DNA of 64,000 nucleotides from Sorangium cellulosum (GTDB lineage Bacteria > Myxococcota_A > Polyangia > Polyangiales > Polyangiaceae): positions 11,422,501 to 11,486,500 of the forward strand of contig NZ_CP012673.1 of assembly GCF_002950945.1 (NCBI RefSeq). The letters run 5' to 3'. Shown one piece after another: positions 34,950 to 44,071 of this stretch. Within the stretch, counting starts at the first letter, position 1. The number at the start of each line of letters is the position of its first letter. The position numbers and the translations under genes were made by a program. The notes below the pieces were generated by a model that did not search any database, was not told the DNA's origin, and saw only the letters and a list, made by a program, of their open reading frames with translations.

Positions 34950-36758
34950 ATGGATCGGAACCTCTCCTGCACGACAACCCACCTGGCCCTCGCGGCCTTG
35001 AGCGCGATCGCCGCCGGCGTCGCGGCCTGCTCCTCTCCCCCCGACGACTCCGCGAATCATCTGTTGCCGTCGAGCCCCGCGAGCGACGAGCCCCCGCCGC
35101 CCATCAGCGGCGGCACGCTGATGATCGCCCGCGACGGGCACACCGCCGTGGCGGCCGACCCCGATCGCGACGGCGTCTGGGTGGTCGACACCGACGGCGG
35201 CGAGCCGCGCGCGATCCCCCTCGCGCGCGGCGACGAGCCCGGGCGCCTCGTCGAAGACGGGGCCGGCCGCGTCCACGTCGTCCTGCGCCGCGCAGGCGAG
35301 CTCGCCACGATCGATGTCGGGACGGCGAAGGTGCTCGACCGGCGCGCCGTCTGCCCCGCGCCGCGCGGCCTCGCCTACGACGTGTCGCTCGACGCGATCC
35401 ATGTGGCCTGCGCCGGCGGCGAGCTCGTGACGCTCCCGGCCCAGGGCGGCGCCGCGCTCCGGAAGCTACGGCTCGACCCCGACCTGCGCGACGTGATCGT
35501 CGAGGGCGAGCGCCTGCTCGTCAGCCGGTTCAAATCCGCCGAGACCCTCGTCGTCGGCCCGGACGGAGAGGTGCTCTCGCGGCGGTCGCTCCCGTGGTTC
35601 ACCACGAACCCCGCCATCGACCCCGACTTCCGCCCCTCGGTCGCCTGGCGCATGGTCGCCCTCCCCGGCGGCGGCGCGGCGATGGTCCACCAGCGCGCGT
35701 TGACCTCGCCCGTCGTGCTCGCCCCCACGGGCTACTACCAGGCTGCCGACTGCGATGGCGCCGTCCTGCACAGCGCCGTCAGCGTCCTGCCCCCGGCCTC
35801 GGCCGCTCCACGGGACGGAGCCGAGCTCCCGACGCCGGCCCTCTGGCAGGTCGCGCTCCCGGTCGACATCGCGGTCGCGCCGGACGGAAAGCTCGCCGCG
35901 GTCGTGGGCGCCGGCAACTACACGATTGAGTTCGTCGACCTCGACACCATCACGAGCGAGGACGCCTCGGGCACGTGTCATTTCTACAAGCAGTGGCAGC
36001 ACTCGAACCAGCCGGTCGCCGTCGCCTTCACGGCGCGGGGCCGTATGGTCGTCCAGTTCCGCGAGTCGCCGAGGATCGAGGTGATCGATATCGACACGCA
36101 CGATCGCGTGGGCATCGACCTCCCCGGCGACAGCGTGAGGGACCCGGGACACGCGCTGTTCCACAAGCCGCCGCTCAGCTCCCGCGGCATCGCGTGCGCC
36201 TCCTGCCATCCGGAGGCGCACGAGGACGGTCACACGTGGCGCTTCGACAAGCTCGGCCTCCGGCGCACCCAGACGGTCGCGGGCGGCGTGCTCAAGACAG
36301 CTCCCTTCCACTGGAGCGGCGACCAAGGCGACCTCACCCACCTCATGAAGGAGGTCTTCGTCTCGCGCATGGGCGGCACATGGCCCGGGGACTGGAGTGT
36401 CGGGCTCCTCGAGCGCTTCCTCGACAGCGTGCCGGCGTTCCCCGCCTCGCCCCCCGACGACCTGGCCGCCGTCCGGCGAGGAGAGGCCCTGTTCCATGAC
36501 CCGCAGGTAGGCTGCGCGACATGCCACTCAGGGCCGATGCTCACGAACAACCTCAACGAGGATGTCGGGTTCGGCGAGGCATTCCAGGTCCCCTCGCTGC
36601 TCGGCATCTCCGCGCGAGCGCCCTTCATGCACGACGGCTGCGCGAAGACGCTCCGCGACCGGTTCGACCCGGCCTGCGGCGGCGACCGCCACGGCGACGT
36701 CTCCGCGCTCGCCCCGGCGCAGCTCGACGAGCTCCTGGCGTACCTCGAGTCGCTCTGA
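34698..36758. repeat. Direct repeat, copy 1 (partner 40865-42028)
   Basis: Positions 34698-35078 match 40865-41235, and 35970-36758 match 41238-42028. The second copy lacks the intervening roughly 890 bp. The two copies are 6.2 kb apart in the same orientation. The left boundary falls at GCTGCCCCCGCG in both copies. No transposase or terminal inverted repeats are associated. Confidence 0.85.
34950..36758 (+). CDS. Di-haem cytochrome c lipoprotein with N-terminal beta-propeller
   Basis: ATG at 34950 is preceded by GGAGG. The lipoprotein signal ends IAAGVAAC. Residues about 50-400 have repeated strand patterns (VVDTDGGEPRAI, GRVHVVLRRAGELATIDV, IDVAVAPDGKLAAVVG) of a YVTN-like propeller. Two c-haem motifs follow: CASCH near residue 415 and CATCH near 521. 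The second is followed by GFGEAFQVPSLLGISARAPFMHDG, as in MauG and di-haem peroxidases. It is probably a lipid-anchored electron-transfer or peroxidase-like protein. A degraded copy lies at 41110. Confidence 0.85.
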   Translation: MDRNLSCTTTHLALAALSAIAAGVAACSSPPDDSANHLLPSSPASDEPPPPISGGTLMIARDGHTAVAADPDRDGVWVVDTDGGEPRAIPLARGDEPGRLVEDGAGRVHVVLRRAGELATIDVGTAKVLDRRAVCPAPRGLAYDVSLDAIHVACAGGELVTLPAQGGAALRKLRLDPDLRDVIVEGERLLVSRFKSAETLVVGPDGEVLSRRSLPWFTTNPAIDPDFRPSVAWRMVALPGGGAAMVHQRALTSPVVLAPTGYYQAADCDGAVLHSAVSVLPPASAAPRDGAELPTPALWQVALPVDIAVAPDGKLAAVVGAGNYTIEFVDLDTITSEDASGTCHFYKQWQHSNQPVAVAFTARGRMVVQFRESPRIEVIDIDTHDRVGIDLPGDSVRDPGHALFHKPPLSSRGIACASCHPEAHEDGHTWRFDKLGLRRTQTVAGGVLKTAPFHWSGDQGDLTHLMKEVFVSRMGGTWPGDWSVGLLERFLDSVPAFPASPPDDLAAVRRGEALFHDPQVGCATCHSGPMLTNNLNEDVGFGEAFQVPSLLGISARAPFMHDGCAKTLRDRFDPACGGDRHGDVSALAPAQLDELLAYLESL

Positions 36759-36911
36759 CCGCCAGACCGGCCGCAAGGTCGTCGAGGCCGTGCGGGCTGC
36801 GAGGCGCCGTGTCGCGCTGTTTCAGGGGTGGGCCGAGTTCGGTGAGTGTCGAACCATGTTCATGCTTCCCGAGCGGCGAAAGATTCCTCGGGCGCAGGCA
36901 GATGTGGAGGC

Positions 36912-39230
36912 TTATCGCGCACCAGAGATCCGCGCCCCCAGCGGCGCCGCACGACGTCTCCCCCGGCGCCACGCGACCAGGCCAAGGCCGAACAGCGCGG
37001 CGAGTTGCCAGCGTTCCGACGAAGCACGACTGAGACTGCAGGAACAACCCGAGCTGCCCTGGTCCGTGGTGCCACCATCCGCGCCCCCCGATCCACCGGA
37101 GCTGCCCTCGGACGCGCCGCCAGTCGATCCGCTGCCAGTCGATCCGCTGCCAGTCGATCCGCTGCCAGTCGATCCGCCGCTCTCCGAAGACGAGACGCTA
37201 TCGCACTGCTCGCCAGTTCCAGGAGGGGGCGGGCATTCGCCGGCGTCTGGGATATTTTCACCCGCCGTCCCAGTCAGACGGAAGTAGATGCCGTACCTAT
37301 CCGCGTATCGCTGATAGTGCGGAGTAAACGTCAACGTGCTATCGGAGTCCGTGTTCCGCAGCGTGAATTCCGCCGCACCCGGGGTTTGAACCAAGTTGTT
37401 CTCGATGTCGGCGATCCACTCGTTGATCGTGATGCCGTTGTTGATCCCGATGGTGTCTTTGATGATAACACCAGGGGGAATAGTAGCCTTCTCAGATGCC
37501 CACTGGGGCTCCGACAGCATCCTCTCCGTCCCCAGACCGGCGCTCAAGACGACCGGCCCGTAGACGAACGCCACCGCATTGGGGTTGTCGGGAAGCCTCG
37601 ACACCTTCACCTCCATCGGCAGCGTGAGCTCCACCTTGTCTCCGAGCTTCCAGGTGCGGCCTACCGTAAGATAGCCGTTCGCCTCCGTTGCGTCGCATGC
37701 CTGACCGTTGACCGTAATCGTCACGGGCTGGCACCGAGCAACCCAGGAGGGCTTTCTGAAGTTGATCGTGACCGCATCGGCCGGGGCAGCGGTAATCTCG
37801 AAAACCGCCTTGTCGGAAACAGGGAAATTGGAGGTCTGCTTCAACGACAGACCCCGCTCGGACCAATTCAACGTCGAGCTGAGGAACATGTTGACGTACA
37901 GATCCGTGTCGTCATGGAAGTACAAGCTGTCATTCAGCTTGGTATAGTTCTCCATACCGGTTCCGTTGCAGCACCAGAAGGTGTCTTCCGGCTTGCCGAA
38001 CACCTTGAAATACCCTGTTCCCATGGGTTTGAAGTAGGCCGTCATTCCGTTGGTCGGATTGACGGCAGACATGATTTCGTTGATATGGGCCTGCTCGTAG
38101 TAGTCGGCGTACTTGACGTCCCCCGTGGCTTTGAAGAGCCCCCTCGAGAGCTTCAACATGTTGTACGCGTTGCACGTCTCATTGTTCACATTGTCCCTTT
38201 GCGCGTCCAACTGCCTGGGCTCGTGAAAATGCTCGAGTTGGCTATTCCCACCGGTGACATAGGTGTGATCCCTCAACACGATGGACCAGAACTGCTCTGC
38301 CGCGGTGTAGTAGAAGTTCTCCGTTTGGCCCAGCGTCCGATAGCGGTTCAGGGCGCCGATGAACTTGGGGATCTGCGTATTGGCATGCTTGCCTGGCAGG
38401 ACGTTGTTGCCTTGAGAAATCGGAGTGAAGAGCGAGTCCTCGTCGAAGATGTGGGCTGCCGCCAGGTGATTGGCGTTGTTCGTCAGCCTGTACAGATCGT
38501 ACAGGCAGTCGTTCATGCCGCCGTACTCGACGCCCAGGACCTTCCTTCGAAGGTCCGCGTTCCAGGCTGAGCTGCGGTTGTAGGTCCAGTCCCCCAACTT
38601 GCTCGCGATTTCGAGGGCTGCTGCATTTCCTTCGAACTTGTAGACGTCGATGAGGCCTGCGATGATCTTGTGCATCGTGTACCATGGCGCCCAGCTGGAG
38701 CCGTTGGCCTTCCCCTCGACGACGTCGAAGTGCGTCTCCGGCGACGCGAACAGGTATCCTCTGGGGCTCGCGTCTTGAAATGATTTCAACTGGCTGATCG
38801 TGTAGTCGATCTTCTGCGCGATGGCGGCGCTTTGCTCCGCGTCGGAGCTCTTGAGTTGTTTGTACGCTTGCGCCATGGCGGACATGTAGTGGCCTATCGT
38901 GTGCCCGCGCAGAAGGCTCCAGCCACCCTCCCACCCGCCGTAGAGGTTGATGCCCGGCGAATTCCCAGGGTCCCTCCCTTGCGACACCGCCTTGAAGCCC
39001 TCCAGAAGTCGGTTGGGGTCGAGGCTCATGATGTACGCGATCTCTTTCGAAGAGATGTTCTGGTAGTACGCGTCGGTCACGCTCACCTCGTCCAGCTCGA
39101 ACTCCTGCAGCTTCTCGACGGGGTCCGTGGCGGACGCCACCCCTGGAGTGAGGGCGCCAAGCAGAAGCGAAACAGCCAACGCGGTGGCGCCCGAGAGCGA
39201 GCGCCGGCACTGCAAGATTCTCTTGCTCAT
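36912..39230 (-). CDS. GH127 beta-L-arabinofuranosidase-like enzyme with MYXO-CTERM tag
   Basis: The 772-residue protein has a signal peptide (ALAVSLLLGALTPGVASA). It then has the all-helical GH127/DUF1680 core: GHTIGHYMSAMAQAYKQ, WYTMHKIIAGLIDVY, then HEPRQLDAQRDNVNNETCN with the acid/base Glu and Zn Cys, and TFWCCNGTGMEN with the nucleophile Cys pair near residue 420. The C-terminal tail is a Gly/Ser/Thr linker, then GCSCSLSR, a hydrophobic stretch and RRGRRR, a MYXO-CTERM-like sorting signal for surface display. Base composition is clearly less GC-rich than its neighbours, suggesting transfer. It would release L-arabinofuranose from plant glycans. Confidence 0.88.
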   Translation of the reverse strand: MSKRILQCRRSLSGATALAVSLLLGALTPGVASATDPVEKLQEFELDEVSVTDAYYQNISSKEIAYIMSLDPNRLLEGFKAVSQGRDPGNSPGINLYGGWEGGWSLLRGHTIGHYMSAMAQAYKQLKSSDAEQSAAIAQKIDYTISQLKSFQDASPRGYLFASPETHFDVVEGKANGSSWAPWYTMHKIIAGLIDVYKFEGNAAALEIASKLGDWTYNRSSAWNADLRRKVLGVEYGGMNDCLYDLYRLTNNANHLAAAHIFDEDSLFTPISQGNNVLPGKHANTQIPKFIGALNRYRTLGQTENFYYTAAEQFWSIVLRDHTYVTGGNSQLEHFHEPRQLDAQRDNVNNETCNAYNMLKLSRGLFKATGDVKYADYYEQAHINEIMSAVNPTNGMTAYFKPMGTGYFKVFGKPEDTFWCCNGTGMENYTKLNDSLYFHDDTDLYVNMFLSSTLNWSERGLSLKQTSNFPVSDKAVFEITAAPADAVTINFRKPSWVARCQPVTITVNGQACDATEANGYLTVGRTWKLGDKVELTLPMEVKVSRLPDNPNAVAFVYGPVVLSAGLGTERMLSEPQWASEKATIPPGVIIKDTIGINNGITINEWIADIENNLVQTPGAAEFTLRNTDSDSTLTFTPHYQRYADRYGIYFRLTGTAGENIPDAGECPPPPGTGEQCDSVSSSESGGSTGSGSTGSGSTGSGSTGGASEGSSGGSGGADGGTTDQGSSGCSCSLSRASSERWQLAALFGLGLVAWRRGRRRAAPLGARISGAR
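37120..37179. repeat. 15-bp tandem repeat, four copies, in the GH127 linker
   Basis: CCAGTCGATCCGCTG is repeated at 37120, 37135 and 37150, with a fourth copy at 37165 differing by one base. It encodes GSTGS units of the linker before the MYXO-CTERM-like tag. Confidence 0.9.
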
Positions 39231-39317
39231 TATAGCTCCTTTCAGACCTCGAATGCGCTGTATCTAGGAAATTGAAAACGAGACTACGCCGCGCCAAACA
39301 GCGACGAAGCCTCCGCT

Positions 39318-39715
39318 TTATTCACTCAGCAGCCGTCGCACCAGGATGACACAAGCCCCGTCGCGCTCGACGATTGAGAAGAAATTCTTGGGCAGGACGG
39401 AATCGAACAGGAGGAGCGCCAGGAGGCCGAGCAAAGGCCAAGCCTCGCGGCGCCCGCGCATGAGCAGCAGGGCGCCGGCGCACACGATGAATGAGGAGGA
39501 TCCCGATAGCCGTGCGGTTGGCGTTCGTGGGCGCCGCTTCCGTGATCTTTTCGAGCATCGGGCGGAGCCATCCTTCTGATGGGTGATAGCCTAGACGATC
39601 GACAAGAGCGTCACCGACTCTCCCGCGAGCTCGCCCTGCTGCTTGCGGTCCCTCAAGACCACCACCCTGGAGCAGCTGCGCGCGATCTCCTCGAGCTCCT
39701 GCCAATCCCCATCGT
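39318..39715 (-). pseudogene. Decayed sugar ABC transporter: ATPase C-terminus and permease N-terminus
   Basis: The minus strand encodes ELEEIARSCSRVVVLRDRKQ and GELAGESVTLLSIV, then a stop at 39591. That is the C-terminal end of RbsA-like ATPases, with the reading continuing beyond the stop as AITHQKDG. A second frame then starts like an RbsC permease (MLEKITEAAPTNANRTAIGILLI) and shifts into GALLLMRGRREAWPLL, GLLALLLFDSVLPKNFFSI before a TAA at 39320. At least one nonsense change and one frameshift are needed, so neither protein is made. It lies upstream of the arabinofuranosidase and once probably imported its sugar. Confidence 0.55.
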
Positions 39716-40321
39716 TCAGCGATCGCTTCCGCGACGACCGAGCGAACAGAGTGGGTGCAAAAAATCGATCAGACGACGAAGGCCTCGGTACGCGTGGCGA
39801 CCCGAGCAAGGGGCAGCAACACGAGGGGCAGCAACAAGGATGCCCCTCGGCGGGAATGTGAACGATCACATAGCCACCGTCAATTCCAATCGACAGGCCC
39901 GTAAGTATCTCGATCCCGAGGGAGCACGAGGCTGGCGGGGCTCTTCCGGAGCGCCGCGGCAAGAGGGGCGGGCGCCTTCGCGATCATCGCCGGCCCGATC
40001 GACGAACTCGAAGCCGATCAGCGCATCGGCGGCTGGCGCCCGACGCGGCGCGTAGCGTCGGCATCGCCAGCTCGAGGTCGCGCCGCCGCGCGCCGGTCAT
40101 GGCGGCGCCGCAGCGCCTGTGTGACCGCGGCCCGATGCCCGCCCCTCTTGACGCGGCGCTCCGGGAGGAGACCTGTCTGCCGTCGGGGCGCGGAGGCGGT
40201 CGCCGGCGGCCGTTTCGAGTTGACATCGGTATTGTGAACGTTCACATTTGTCTCCGGGCCCCGCTTCGGCGCTGCCCAGGACTAGGGTCGTCATGCTGAG
40301 GGGTGGCTCGACGTCGCGACG
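39716..40321. other. Gene-less region holding an inverted-repeat element
   Basis: No intact gene is seen. The stretch includes the inverted-repeat element at 39855-40248. The remainder from 39716 to 39854 is non-coding or decayed transporter sequence. Confidence 0.5.
39855..40248. repeat. Inverted-repeat element with outward promoter/operator motifs
   Basis: The outer ends are AATGTGAACGATCACA (from 39855) and, on the other strand, AATGTGAACGTTCACA (from 40248). TGTGAACGTTCACA at 40233-40246 is a perfect palindrome of LacI or CRP-like type. Inner arms CCGGAGCGCCGCG-K-CAAGAGGGG occur at 39946-39973 and inverted at 40137-40164, with one mismatch in 28. Each end also has TTGAC(A/G) 17 bp from CACATT, pointing outward: 40220-40225 rightward, 39883-39878 leftward. 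It may be a mobile inverted repeat or a duplicated promoter of the adjoining sugar genes. Confidence 0.55.
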
Positions 40322-40890
40322 TCAGTCGACTGCGATCGCGACCGCCGTGTCGCCCGGGTACGTGAACCCCTGCTCGACGGTGAACGGATCGATGGGGGAC
40401 GAGCAGGGGCCTTCCTCACACGTGACCGCGCCGAAGAGCTGGAGGGAGAACTCGAAGCCTCCGGGCTGCACGGCCACGGCGCGTGGGCAGTTCGCGGCGA
40501 GTGGATTTTCCGGCTGCGCCGCGCAGGCGACCGGCATCTCCCGGGGCTCGTACAGCAGACCGGTCCAATGGAAGGTCGCGCTCTGCCCGGCGGCGATCTC
40601 GATCGCGGTGTCGCCGTGGCAGTCGAGCGGCCAGTCGTCGGCCGTCTGGGCCTCTTCGCAGGTCATCTCCGCGCTCGGGAGATCCGCCTTGCCGAGGTCC
40701 CCGCCCTCCGGACCGACGCGGAAGCGCTCGAAGCACTCGGCGGCGTAGTAGTAGATGGGCGTCGCGCGGTGGTTGGTCACCGTGAACGTCACCTGGGATC
40801 CCGGCTCGTCGTCGTGGAACGCCGAGCAATCGACCGCGCCGCCGCTTCCGCCGCCGCCTGCGGAGCTGCCCCCGCGTTGCTGTCCGTAAC
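40322..40890 (-). pseudogene. 5'-truncated secreted protein gene
   Basis: The frame encodes GGSSAGGGGSGGAVDCSAFHDDEPGSQVTFTVTNHRATPIYYYAAECF and continues to a TAG-free end at 40322. Part of the frame is clearly protein-coding, with a Cys-containing secreted domain rich in beta strands. The Gly/Ser spacer would follow a lipoprotein signal, but upstream of about 40865 the DNA is the duplicated segment seen at 34698, with no signal peptide or start. The gene was probably beheaded when the duplication joined. No known family. Confidence 0.6.
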
Positions 40891-42028
40891 ACTGATGCCA
40901 GAACAGTGATGCCAGGCGACCACACCCACCCTGCCGTCGCCCATCGCTCCCCGCACCTCCGAACACCGCGCCTCCCGGGCGCGCCGCGCGCCCCCGCGCC
41001 CGCGCACGCGCCTTGCTCTTGCTCGGCCGCGCGCCGTCGACTCCCCGACGGCGTCCTGGGTTTGCTGTTGCTCGCGTTCGCCGAGCAGCCCGCCACCTCC
41101 GGAGGCCTCATGTATCGGAACCTCTCCTGCACGACAACCCAGCTGGCCCTCGCGGCCTTGAGCGCGATCGCCGCCGGCCTCGCGGCCTGCTCCTCTCCCC
41201 CCGACGACTCCGCGAATCTGTTGCCGTCGACCGGCTTGGGCACGTGCGGTGTCTACAGGTGGTGGCAGCACTCGAGCCAGCCGATCGCCGTCGCCTTCAC
41301 GGCGCGGGGCCGTGTGGTCTTCCAGTTCCGCGAGCCGGCGAGGATCGAGGTGCGCGATGTCGACACGTTCCGTGGCGTGGACATCGACCTCCCCGGCGAC
41401 AGCGTGATGGACCCGGGACACGCGCTGTTCCACGAGCCGCCGAGCGGCTCTCGCGGCATCGCGTGCGCCTCCTGCCATCCGGAAGCGCACGAGGACGGTC
41501 ACACGTGGCGCTTCGACAAGCTCGGCCTCCGGCGCACCCAGACGGTCGCGGGCGGCGTGCTCAAGACAGCTCCCTTCCACTGGAGCGGCGACCAGAGCGA
41601 CCTCACCCACCTCATGCAGGAGGTCTTCGTCTCGCGCATGCGCGGCTCACCGCCCGCAGCTCGGGATGTCGAGCTCCTCGGGCGCTTCCTCGACAACGTG
41701 CCGGCGTTCCCCGCCTCGCCCCCCCGACGACCCGGCCGCCGTCCGGCGAGGAGAGGCCCTGTTCCATGACCCGCAGGTAGGCTGCGCGACATGCCACGCA
41801 GGGCCGATGCTCACGAACAACCTCAACGAGGATGTCGGGTTCGGCGAGGCATTCCAGGTCCCCTCGCTGCTCGGCATCTCCGCGCGAGCGCCCTTCATGC
41901 ACGACGGCTGCGCGAAGACGCTCCGCGACCGGTTCGACCCGGCCTGCGGCGGCGACCGCCACGGCGACGTCTCCGCGCTCGCCCCGGCGCAGCTCGACGA
42001 GCTCCTGGCGTACCTCGAGTCGCTCTGA
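40865..42028. repeat. Direct repeat, copy 2 (partner 34698-36758)
   Basis: See copy 1. This copy has an internal deletion of about 890 bp between 41235 and 41238 relative to copy 1, and one extra C in a C run at 41719-41725. The left junction falls inside the spacer of the truncated gene at 40322. Confidence 0.85.
41110..42028 (+). pseudogene. Degraded copy of the di-haem cytochrome c lipoprotein
   Basis: ATG at 41110 with GGAGG opens a lipoprotein signal nearly identical to that at 34950. The whole propeller is missing: codons for PDDSANLLPST run directly into the last propeller strand. The first haem motif CASCH is kept. In the run of C at 41719-41725 there are seven C where copy 1 has six, which shifts the frame and stops it at about 41769. 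The second haem motif CATCH and the rest persist in the other frame to 42028. It is non-functional unless frameshifting rescues it. Confidence 0.85.
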
Positions 42029-42115
42029 CGCCACGGAGGACGCTCCGCCGCTCACGGCCAGGGATCGCGCCGTGAGGGGGTACACGTCGCCTTGTTGGGC
42101 TGCATCCTTCAACCG

Positions 42116-43021
42116 TCAGGAGAGCACTTCAGCGGCGGTCTTCGCGCCAAGGACGTTATCGATCCAGTGGTCGAGGGTCGCGATATCCGTGCATGCCTGA
42201 ATGCGCTCGCTCTCGTCCTCGGCGAGCGCGATCCCTGCACGGGCAAGCAGCCGCAGCAGGGTGTCCTTCTTGCCCTTGAGTTCGCCCTCGCGGATGCCCT
42301 TGAGCTCGCCCTCGATCTTGCCGCGATCGATGAGCTTTTGCATGAATGAGGGGAACGTCGCCTCATCTTCGATCTGTCGTTCCATGACCAACGCCTCCAG
42401 AGCCTGCCGCATGGGTTCGCGCAGCCCGTTCCAGATGACCTGAAAGTATACCGCCGCGTGCTCTTGGTCGAGCCGCTCGAGAGCAACGAGCGCCGCCTGG
42501 ACCACGGCGAGCCCATTCGGCCCGTTGCCGTGCGCCACCGCCGAGAGCACGGCGAGCTCCGTCTCCTTCTCCGCCTCGGCCGGATCGGTGATCTCGGGCA
42601 CGACGGCCGGGCCGAGCACCAGCGGCTTGATGTGGCCGAAGCCGAGGCCGACGTCGATGTTCTGCGCCGCCCAGGCGGCCACGTCGGCGCCCGGTGCGAC
42701 CACGAGGACGACCGTGCCGCAGCGCTTCCTCGCGCGCACGACCGTGGCGTACACCGGCCAGGAGAACTTCTTGTCCGGGTCCTCGTCGCGCTGGACCTCG
42801 ATGACGATCGCCAGCACGAGCGTGCCGTTCGCGTCGCGGAGCTCGAGCACCAAGTCCGCGCGGAACTCCACCGGGATGAGCTGGTCGATCGAGGACTCGA
42901 CCACCGCGACCGAGGCATGCCGCGGCACATCGACGTGAAAGAGGGTCACGAGGAAGTGGGGCGCGAGCTCCGGGGTTTCGCGGAACATCTCGACGAGGGC
43001 GTTGTGCGCGAGCGTCGGCAT
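42116..43021 (-). CDS. Rpn/PD-(D/E)XK-type transposase-associated nuclease family protein
   Basis: ATG at 43021 gives 301 residues. The N-terminal half has the PD-(D/E)XK pattern FRADLVLELRDANGTLVLAIVIEVQRDEDPDKKFSWPVY, with Asp and a Glu-x-Gln variant in place of E-x-K, as in Rpn recombination-promoting nucleases. The C-terminal part is helical with GELKGIREGELKGKK repeats, typical of the family tail. The family is abundant in Sorangium-like genomes in multiple copies. It lies at the start of a scrap-rich mobile region. Confidence 0.75.
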   Translation of the reverse strand: MPTLAHNALVEMFRETPELAPHFLVTLFHVDVPRHASVAVVESSIDQLIPVEFRADLVLELRDANGTLVLAIVIEVQRDEDPDKKFSWPVYATVVRARKRCGTVVLVVAPGADVAAWAAQNIDVGLGFGHIKPLVLGPAVVPEITDPAEAEKETELAVLSAVAHGNGPNGLAVVQAALVALERLDQEHAAVYFQVIWNGLREPMRQALEALVMERQIEDEATFPSFMQKLIDRGKIEGELKGIREGELKGKKDTLLRLLARAGIALAEDESERIQACTDIATLDHWIDNVLGAKTAAEVLS

Positions 43022-43164
43022 GACGCTGGGCCCCTGGCAGACCCCGTACCGACACGAAACGACGCGACAACCCGAGCAAGGATCCCTCTCCAGGGGTGGC
43101 GGCGCCATGGCGGAGAGCCCCTCCTCGAGAGGGGGCTCGGCCTGCCCGGCGTCGGCCCGCGCCT

Positions 43165-43581
43165 CCTCGCCACGGGCCGCACCCACGCCGCCCGCGCGCG
43201 CCGGGGCCCGCTGCTCACCGACGCCGCGACGCCGCCCGCGTGGCGCGAACCTTCGGCCCGAGGCTCGCCTCCCTGGTCCACGAGGAGCTCTGGATCGCGG
43301 CGCTCGACACCCACGGCCGCGTCCGCGAGACGCGCCTGCTCGCCCGCGGTTCCGACGACGCCCTCTACGTCGGCCGCTCCACCGTGTTGCGCACGGCGCT
43401 GGACATGGCCGCCCACAGCTTCGTGCTGGCCCATAACCACCCGAGCGGCGACCCGACGCCGACCCGCGACGACGAAGCGATGACCCTGGAGCTGCGCCAC
43501 CTCGCCGCGGAGCTGCACGTCCCGTTCAAGGCCCACGTCATCGTCACGCCCAGCGGCCGCTACGCCGCCGTCCACGAGTAG
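43165..43581 (+). pseudogene. RadC/JAB fragment, copy 1 (frameshifted 5' part)
   Basis: The JAB domain is intact at the end: WIAALDTHGRVRETRLL and FVLAHNHPSGDPTPTRDDEAM carry the HxH, Ser and Asp zinc and catalytic motif. Upstream an eight-base duplication at about 43220-43236 relative to copy 2 shifts the frame, so ARARRGPLLTDAA is in one frame and ARVARTFGPRLASL in the next. Only an internal GTG near 43240 could start a short JAB protein. RadC-family proteins are often carried by mobile DNA. Confidence 0.65.
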
Positions 43582-43846
43582 GCCCTCGCGGGACGCGGCG
43601 CCCCTGCCCATCCAGCCGAAAGCCTCCCGCGCACCGCCCCGGCCGGGAGCTCCGCGAGCCCCGGCAGCGGCAGAGGCGCTCGAGCACGTGGAGCAACCGA
43701 CCGTGGCTTGGCTGGCCCGAGCTCGGTCAGGTCGCTCCGTGCCCGCGCACGCCAGTCAACGTCGGCCGTCGCCGTCGTCGCGGCATCTCCTCGCCGATGG
43801 GGAAGCGCGCCTGGGCAGCCTCCGAGCCGCGCGGTACAATCCCCCC
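43582..43846. promoter_or_regulatory. Upstream region of the toxin-antitoxin pair
   Basis: TACAAT at 43835-43840 is a good -10 box. It lies only six bases before the GTG start of the antitoxin, so transcription would begin at or next to the start codon and the mRNA would be leaderless. No clear -35 was found. Confidence 0.5.
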
Positions 43847-44071
43847 GTGAACCTTCCCGAGCTGGAAACCGAAGCCCTGAAGCTGCCCGTCGCGGAGCGC
43901 GCACGTCTCGCAGAGACGCTTCTGGAAAGCCTGGATGAGCTCTCCGAGGAGGAGCACAGGCGCCTCTGGACCGAGGAAGCGACGCGCCGGGACGCAGAGC
44001 TTGACGCAGATCCGTCCCGGGGGCGACCGGCCGAGGACGTCTTTCGTGACGCCCGCGCGCGGCTCCGGTGA
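43847..44071 (+). CDS. Addiction-module antitoxin
   Basis: The GTG at 43847 gives 74 residues: MNLPELETEALKLPVAERARLAETLLESLDELSEEEHRRLWTEEATRRDAELDADPSRGRPAEDVF. This is the addiction-module component family (TIGR02574-like) of small acidic helical antitoxins paired with RelE/ParE toxins. The stop overlaps the toxin GTG by four bases (GTGA). A -10 box immediately upstream suggests leaderless translation. The antitoxin binds its toxin and normally represses its own promoter. Confidence 0.85.
   Translation: MNLPELETEALKLPVAERARLAETLLESLDELSEEEHRRLWTEEATRRDAELDADPSRGRPAEDVFRDARARLR

Noticed and set aside
35524..35545. tRNA-like GGTTCAAATCC arm
   Set aside because: It lies inside the coding sequence of the cytochrome lipoprotein, and no cloverleaf partner arms are seen.
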